DNA from: Nautilus pompilius
Lineage: Eukaryota > Mollusca > Cephalopoda > Nautilida > Nautilidae
DNA: 64,000 nucleotides
Reading direction: 5' to 3'
NCBI GenBank assembly: GCA_018389105.1
Contig: JACATO010000306.1
Coordinates: 62,001-126,000 of the forward strand
Part shown: piece by piece, positions 62,501 to 64,000 of the stretch
Layout of the letters: the number at the start of each line of letters is the position of its first letter
Position numbering within the stretch: position 1 is the stretch's first letter
Made by a program: the position numbers and the translations under genes
The notes under the pieces: generated by a model
What the model was told of the DNA's origin: nothing
The model's input: the letters and a program-made list of their open reading frames with translations, nothing else
The model's database searches: none

Positions 62501-63507
62501 TAGAATTCTAAGTTTGCATTACTGTAAACCATTCCCCCCCTTTTTTTGTTTTTGTTATTCTTGCTTTGTCAGAAAATCAAATACATGCCTCTGCTAGTTC
62601 TTCTGCTTTGGCAGTGCTTTCACCCTGAGACTGCTTCTCCGAACGCACACCAATACCCACAATCCCCTCTGGAACTGTTTTAGTGTTCTGTCTGATTGGT
62701 CGTTTCTCATTTAGCTCCATCACACTACTTATACAGCTCACAATGCTTTCAGATGGATTTAAACCTACAAATGCAGTAAAATACATGTAAAATTTGAACT
62801 ATCTCGTATTGCAAATAAATGTAACAAGTGTTAAATAAACAGAGGTGCTACTTAGTTAATTCGGAGAGTCAGCTAATGCAAAGACAAAGCAATAATACAT
62901 ACAACTTAGAGAGAAGCTGACATGATTTGCATCTTTCTCCAAGCAATAAATAAAATGCACAACAGGCTTAAAAGCAGATAAACGCTAATTTTGTTGAAAT
63001 TTTTCTACCATAATCCTGCAATTCCTCTATGATAGCAGAATTAGAATGTTACTGATATCATAGAGGCTGTAATACCAACAACTTTACATTAAAATCTGCC
63101 ATAGAAGTAATCAAACTGCCACAAGGTCTTTGAACTAATATGATCCTGAGACTATAAATCACTTATGTTCATAACTAAGAAAAGGAATTGCTATTTCAGC
63201 AGCACTGTGAATAAATGTGCTACTTCTAAAACTGTTTCAGATGAAGTCAAGATGCATTCAACTATAAATTAACTAAATAAACATGGTACTACATTAAGAC
63301 TGTCTGATGTAAATTTTTACTAACATTTTTTCAATCATACAAGTCGAATGACAACAAAAAATCTTTCAGTAAGGCCATAAAAGTCAGAGGCTGATGTGCA
63401 CCTACTTTTCCCAACAACTCCTATGGTATCTTGGTTCAGTGGGCGATCATCTAGTCTATCAGCCATACCATGAGTGTGAAGTAAAGAAAAAGGTGGGTTA
63501 AACATTC
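40788..63507 (-). CDS. TOGARAM1: TOGARAM1 (crescerin) orthologue, 3' part of the gene, 15 exons placed
   Basis: TOGARAM1 proteins are ciliary microtubule regulators with four TOG domains (arrays of HEAT repeats that bind tubulin). They promote polymerisation and set cilium length, and in vertebrates they work with ARMC9 in the Joubert-syndrome module. Fifteen minus-strand exons here have GT-AG borders and matching phases and total about 2.1 kb of coding sequence. They encode a charged linker (exons at 58-63 kb), the third TOG domain (55223 down to 47910), a Gly/Ser linker (46553-46635) and the fourth TOG domain (45635 down to the TAA at 40788). Both domains start with the aspartate-tryptophan pair (TDW, SDDW) whose Trp sits in the tubulin-contact loop. 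TOG1, TOG2 and the start codon lie beyond 64000. One exon between 62585 and 58542 is missing from my model because the phases do not join. Identification rests on clear similarity along both domains. Confidence 0.92.
41027..41515 (-). other. TOGARAM1 intron
   Basis: AT-rich intron. It includes a short (GT)n/G-run near 41076-41102. No element is recognised. Confidence 0.6.
41516..41599 (-). CDS. TOGARAM1: TOGARAM1 exon (fourth TOG domain)
   Basis: An 84-nt exon with acceptor tttttcag and donor gtaagc. It reads SSILLQPFASQASSSSRNKA then EMVYKVA, phase 1 in and phase 1 out. The LLQPF motif aligns with the same helix in vertebrate TOGARAM1. Confidence 0.9.
41600..43603 (-). other. TOGARAM1 intron
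   Basis: About 2.0 kb of AT-rich DNA. At 42030-42170 there is an imperfect internal repetition with phrases such as gtcagggccc and gccagggcctga, possibly an old repeat. Nothing else is recognised. Confidence 0.55.
43604..43820 (-). CDS. TOGARAM1: TOGARAM1 exon (fourth TOG domain, central HEAT repeats)
   Basis: A 217-nt exon with acceptor catgcttttag and donor gtgagt. It reads MFDKFLPRLQDPNSKVNLYA, then LQVMLQVIPILHSSLASVIN and CKNKEIHDITMKVLDSLIEHL. The DPNSKVNLYAL stretch is a hallmark of this domain. Phase 0 in, phase 1 out. Confidence 0.93.
43821..45436 (-). other. TOGARAM1 intron with long trinucleotide repeat
   Basis: About 1.6 kb. It contains (CATCA)n at 44109-44132 and a (CAA)n/(TAA)n tract at 44413-44523. 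The Ile- or Leu-rich open frames across it are repeat artefacts. Confidence 0.6.
44413..44523. repeat. (CAA)n/(TAA)n microsatellite
   Basis: About 25 bases of CAA units pass into about 85 bases of uninterrupted TAA units within a TOGARAM1 intron. Confidence 0.95.
45437..45635 (-). CDS. TOGARAM1: TOGARAM1 exon (start of fourth TOG domain)
   Basis: A 199-nt exon with acceptor catgatttcag and donor cag/gtgatg. It reads MTENVRTPVSAKQSMSFRNN then EEIKQLYSLLLSDDWRNRRK and ADFLELCKTN...SANILQ. The SDDW motif marks the first HEAT repeat, with its tubulin-contact Trp. It takes one base at the 5' end to finish a Ser codon from the linker exon and ends in phase 0. Confidence 0.92.
45636..46552 (-). other. 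TOGARAM1 intron
   Basis: AT-rich intron with a T12 run near 46167-46178 and a (CA)n run near 46340-46359. A stretch at about 45995-46110 has tRNA-like wording (ggccgagaag ... gggaactcatgaccc) and might be an eroded SINE. Confidence 0.5.
46553..46635 (-). CDS. TOGARAM1: TOGARAM1 linker exon between third and fourth TOG domains
   Basis: An 83-nt exon with acceptor ccatgacag and consensus donor cag/gtgagt. The frame that fits both neighbours reads GLQEMPSEISSAHSRRSFSS then ARGSSAG. This matches the position and Gly/Ser/Arg character of the vertebrate linker, which starts KGLGEIP. Phase 0 in, phase 2 out, exactly what the flanking exons need. A longer stop-free frame also crosses this site but is not the coding frame. 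Confidence 0.85.
46636..47909 (-). other. TOGARAM1 intron
   Basis: About 1.3 kb of AT-rich, CpG-poor sequence. A short (CAT)n lies near 47242-47256. No element is recognised. Confidence 0.55.
47910..48036 (-). CDS. TOGARAM1: TOGARAM1 exon (end of third TOG domain)
   Basis: A 127-nt exon with acceptor ttgtttcag and donor aag/gtgaga. It reads YHWKKIINLLMSHPDFDKMA then KHLSTENLKTLKDVAEILKA. This corresponds to the last HEAT helices (vertebrate RYYGRKM...HPNFEKML...LPYIKDSV). Confidence 0.92.
48037..48133 (-). other. TOGARAM1 short intron
   Basis: A 97-nt intron with gtaaat donor and ttcag acceptor. Confidence 0.8.
48134..48292 (-). CDS. TOGARAM1: TOGARAM1 exon (third TOG domain)
   Basis: A 159-nt exon reading HRNAAVRKTASKYIGMVVEK then MGAARVLGSMKDVTDKLLPT and VSDSSLETR. 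Acceptor tttgtccag, donor gtaaat. The AVRK...MKD-TDKLLP-A pattern is typical of the domain. Confidence 0.93.
48293..49792 (-). other. TOGARAM1 intron
   Basis: About 1.5 kb, AT-rich. The stretch 49470-49550 (ccttagcagtccagtagtca ... ccagactaatgcact) has the look of a decayed tRNA-derived repeat but cannot be assigned. Confidence 0.5.
49793..49941 (-). CDS. TOGARAM1: TOGARAM1 exon (third TOG domain)
   Basis: A 149-nt exon reading NLDQTVQTLLDKNSANKDFI then LDTVEKALTSMVSGVTPQRA and LAALISGG. Acceptor ttttctag, donor gtaagt. VEKALTSMVSGVTPQRA is a strongly conserved block in the family. Confidence 0.94.
49942..52180 (-). other. TOGARAM1 intron with (AC)n(AGAC)n and a Tc1 relic
   Basis: About 2.2 kb. 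It carries (AC)n/(AGAC)n at 50002-50036 and the Tc1 relic at 50350-50765. A short tandem repetition (ttcaaaacatgcagt) occurs at 51499-51533. Confidence 0.6.
50350..50765 (+). mobile_element. Tc1-like transposase relic in TOGARAM1 intron
   Basis: On the + strand a decayed frame reads VGSILVWTSVWHGEMTELAF, matching the VMVWGgIswHGrTeLvf core block of Tc1 transposases. After shifts, DMIPTKHVWEHLNSQLRSRP matches the SPDLNPIEHVWd.L...R.RP block. The ends are not recognised. It lies opposite to the host gene. Confidence 0.72.
52181..52267 (-). CDS. TOGARAM1: TOGARAM1 exon (third TOG domain)
   Basis: An 87-nt, 29-codon phase-0 exon reading AKNLRSQVARMAIVCLNDMF then TYLKRNMDL. Acceptor catcttccag, donor gtaagt. 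The VKNLRS-VsR-A-vcL-DlF-YLKk-MD pattern is diagnostic of TOGARAM-type TOG domains. Confidence 0.95.
52268..54626 (-). other. TOGARAM1 intron
   Basis: About 2.4 kb. Open frames at 53405-53629 (+) and 53656-53952 (+, with two hydrophobic stretches) match no family that I recognise and are not called. A T-rich run lies near 53277-53290. Confidence 0.5.
54627..54732 (-). CDS. TOGARAM1: TOGARAM1 exon (third TOG domain, first HEAT repeat)
   Basis: A 106-nt exon that completes the DW pair with the previous exon and reads ELKRDGLVMIRHLCLFHPEI then VCANLHSVILAVLKE. Acceptor tttttcag, donor gtacat. It ends in phase 0 before AKNLRSQV. Confidence 0.94.
54733..55079 (-). other. TOGARAM1 intron
   Basis: A 347-nt, very AT-rich intron with nothing recognisable. 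Confidence 0.75.
55080..55223 (-). CDS. TOGARAM1: TOGARAM1 exon (linker and start of third TOG domain)
   Basis: A 144-nt exon reading ISEVEQGVFNSSKTPSQDIN then PENWKPVKEPMAMLHEAQNK and LSQTD, with the split Trp codon completed by the next exon. Acceptor ctctttag, donor gtgagt. Confidence 0.9.
55224..57491 (-). other. TOGARAM1 intron with a Tc1 relic
   Basis: About 2.3 kb. The Tc1 relic lies at 55690-56480. The remainder is AT-rich unique sequence with short frames only. Confidence 0.6.
55690..56480 (+). mobile_element. Tc1-like transposase relic in TOGARAM1 intron
   Basis: In order on the + strand: ILIWKKWGTHKQPINIMEKD (Vwrk-GtrnnP...) near 56010; SGQKFQ/GHTDMHVLGG (WaGIs--GhTdLhv..G) near 56085-56130; FILMNNDANLHxVHVIDQYL (the second catalytic block, with NND for the usual QDN or DDN) near 56203-56255; and LNPNENIWDALVGRCVASFQ, the third block with Glu kept, near 56296-56345. 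Stops and frameshifts are frequent. The copy is long dead and inserted against the host gene's direction. Confidence 0.8.
57492..57552 (-). CDS. TOGARAM1: TOGARAM1 exon (linker)
   Basis: A 61-nt exon reading NLFKAIPVKLPATSRINRKQ. Two acceptors are close together (AG at 57561-57560 and at 57554-57553). Only the second keeps the frame with the upstream exon, so 57552 is chosen. Donor gtaagt. Confidence 0.75.
57553..58358 (-). other. TOGARAM1 intron
   Basis: About 0.8 kb, AT-rich, with a mixed (GT)n/(GC)n stretch at 58039-58086. Confidence 0.65.
58359..58542 (-). CDS. TOGARAM1: TOGARAM1 exon (charged helical linker)
   Basis: A 184-nt exon with acceptor cttgtttacag and donor gtgtga. It reads KLSTLSTSNNMGDHLFVRQL then DRKRAEKEQKNEEKLRRERE and KLKQISTSDFEG. 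The Lys/Arg/Glu-rich stretch predicts a single alpha-helix or coiled coil before the third TOG domain. Only phase 0 entry is open, which does not fit the exon at 62585-62764, so another exon probably intervenes. Confidence 0.82.
58803..60065 (+). mobile_element. Nearly intact mariner-family element
   Basis: A 1263-bp element. The inverted ends (tatgaggactgtcaaaaaag and the right-end complement tacgaggtctgtcgaaaatg, both continuing gtatccgac) agree at about 27 of 32 positions. TA lies on each side (58801-58802 and 60066-60067). It is inserted opposite to TOGARAM1 transcription. One long reading frame fills most of it. Its state suggests much more recent arrival than the other copies in the window. 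Confidence 0.95.
58973..59993 (+). pseudogene. Mariner transposase, nearly full length but defective
   Basis: A 326-codon frame runs 58973-59953. Its N-terminal half has the HTH pair (EQQSCIKFCQKLGDTQAETI; VREIGDEVGISKDSAHAIL). The first catalytic Asp is in ITGDQTWVYGYD (codon at 59432), the second in LHHDNGQAH (59717) and the third in SDFWLFPK (59801). Only 27 residues separate the last two, where mariner enzymes have 34, so the PYSPDLA-type loop has been lost. A few residues before RFKDGR are also missing. A frameshift near 59868 moves the natural C-terminus (FQTCFKQWKDRWAKCVEAQG, ending at TAG 59991-59993) into another frame. Intact relatives are D,D34D cut-and-paste transposases of about 345-350 residues. 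This one is probably inactive. Confidence 0.92.
60075..60580 (-). mobile_element. Tc1-like transposase relic truncated beside the mariner
   Basis: The minus strand from about 60577 reads ISPFTKGCVIDYLCIANQQQ then IVRDLDMFHGSVSNTIMKFT, a Tc1-type HTH. After frameshifts come ESVLVWTIIWHGGKTELVCV (core WGgIswhGrTeL block, near 60260) and NANIHLEDDAFK near 60115. The sequence fades where the mariner begins (60065), which suggests the mariner landed in or next to this older element. Confidence 0.7.
60613..61914 (+). mobile_element. Old, heavily mutated mariner-family element
   Basis: The ends share tcaaaaagtttc in inverted orientation (left tgaggatctatcaaaaagtttc; right-end complement caagtacctgtcaaaaagtttc). 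TA lies at 60611-60612 and 61915-61916. Length is 1302 bp. Decayed + strand fragments are FFPKTLSNEQKQ near 61080, a DARG-HH region near 61285, DNVLCCRSLLIHEFLINFGV near 61630 (second Asp block), SPDPAPCGFMLFSRK near 61720 (third Asp now Gly) and SAVNKVLKMNYSQWFKH near 61800. Many stops. Different ends from the 58803 copy indicate a different lineage. Confidence 0.88.
62585..62764 (-). CDS. TOGARAM1: TOGARAM1 exon (linker)
   Basis: A 180-nt exon reading LNPSESIVSCISSVMELNEK then RPIRQNTKTVPEGIVGIGVR and SEKQSQGESTAKAEELAEA. Acceptor ctgcatttgtag, donor cat/gtattt (weak). It accepts phase 1 from the exon at 63406. The sequence is poorly conserved linker, so support comes mainly from splice phase and openness. 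Confidence 0.7.
62765..63405 (-). other. TOGARAM1 intron
   Basis: About 640 bases, AT-rich, nothing recognised. Confidence 0.6.
63406..63507 (-). CDS. TOGARAM1: TOGARAM1 exon (linker, most upstream placed)
   Basis: A 102-nt exon with acceptor taacttgcag and donor gtaggt. It reads MFNPPFSLLHTHGMADRL then NQDTIGVVGK and joins the next exon through a split Ser codon. It lies before the third TOG domain. The Met is internal, not a start. Confidence 0.68.
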
Positions 63508-64000
63508 CTGCAAGTTAATCAAAACAATTACGATACTAGTTACTGCCAACATAAAAACAAGTAAGTCAGTAGATTAGATACAGATGGCAAAGTGCAAACT
63601 TGCAACTGTAAAAGCAGGTCATTGGTGTGTGTGTGTGTGTACATGCGCATAAGCGAGAAAGGGGGAGATAATACCAATAAAGAAAATTTTTTAAATGCTT
63701 GGTTTATATTCACTATGCTCTATAATTAAATTTTACATTATGGATTCCAATTAATTTTGAAATTTAATATTTTAAAAAAGCTAGGATCCCAACAGTTTCA
63801 AAATGCCAACCATCAAATATCAAGTAAAAAAATAAAATAATGATATGCAAAAGTACCAGTCAAGAGCCTTCTTGATAAGAGTTGTTATGGTGAAAAGATT
63901 TTGTGAAAGCATGACCAGTGAAGGAATGGAAATCCACCTATCTTGGGGCCACCTTGGGTTCACTAGAAGGACGGGCACTAAACAGTTAACCCTACCACCC
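63508..64000 (-). other. TOGARAM1 intron, right edge of window
   Basis: AT-rich, with (GT)n at 63626-63642. A stretch around 63930-63990 (minus-strand SARPSSEPKVAPR) could be part of an exon, but no donor fits the required phase. The gene continues beyond the window. Confidence 0.5.

Larger units (their letters stand above)
58543..62584 (-). other. TOGARAM1 intron packed with transposons
   Basis: About 4 kb holding a nearly intact mariner (58803-60065), a Tc1 relic immediately beside it (60075-60580) and an older mariner (60613-61914). At least one host exon is expected somewhere in this interval from reading phase, but I could not place it. Confidence 0.65.

Overview
This is a stretch of animal nuclear DNA. 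It has multi-exon genes with GT-AG introns, many microsatellites, and Tc1/mariner transposons at several stages of decay. I see no bacterial-style operon, plasmid, phage or CRISPR array. The best-supported gene is a TOGARAM1 (crescerin) orthologue. CpG is retained in the intergenic half and depleted in the gene body, which suggests an invertebrate with mosaic (gene-body) methylation. A mollusc or other lophotrochozoan is my guess, but the species cannot be fixed from the sequence.

Layout. (1) 1-1437, + strand: the last two coding exons (746-922 and 1355-1437, TGA stop) of a gene that enters from the left and encodes a protein with a four-cysteine tail that I cannot name with confidence. (2) About 1.4-35.9 kb: a long, CpG-retaining intergenic region with no convincing conserved gene. 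It holds a large (TTA)n tract, a 62-bp perfect tandem duplication, a 7 x 77-bp CCAAT-containing minisatellite, a degraded mariner (14.5-15.8 kb), a non-LTR reverse transcriptase relic (19.1-19.8 kb), a Tc1 relic (20.1-21.0 kb), a perfect 16-bp inverted repeat, a CT/GT-rich duplicated block (24.8-25.9 kb), a palindrome with two CRE sites, a GA-rich satellite carrying six perfect TGACGTCA sites (31.1-31.6 kb) and a complete but inactive Tc1 element with IR/DR-type ends (32554-34080). (3) About 35.9-64 kb: AT-rich, CpG-poor DNA with the 3' part of TOGARAM1 on the minus strand. Fifteen exons were placed by splice sites and reading phase, covering a linker, the third TOG domain, a short Ser-rich linker, the fourth TOG domain and the TAA stop at 40788-40790. 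Its introns hold Tc1 relics (50.4, 55.7 and 60.1 kb), a nearly intact mariner (58803-60065) and an older mariner (60613-61914).

How the parts relate. The left gene and TOGARAM1 converge on each other across about 39 kb. TOGARAM1 family proteins bind tubulin through TOG domains and act in cilia. The rest of the window is mobile-element debris, tandem repeats and clusters of CRE (TGACGTCA) and E-box (CACGTG) palindromes that could be regulatory but may only reflect CpG-rich sequence. I did not find a clear new multi-gene system. The most noteworthy items are the composition boundary near 35.9 kb, the CRE-bearing repeats and palindromes, the IR/DR Tc1, and the transposon-packed intron of TOGARAM1 where one exon appears to be missing from my model.
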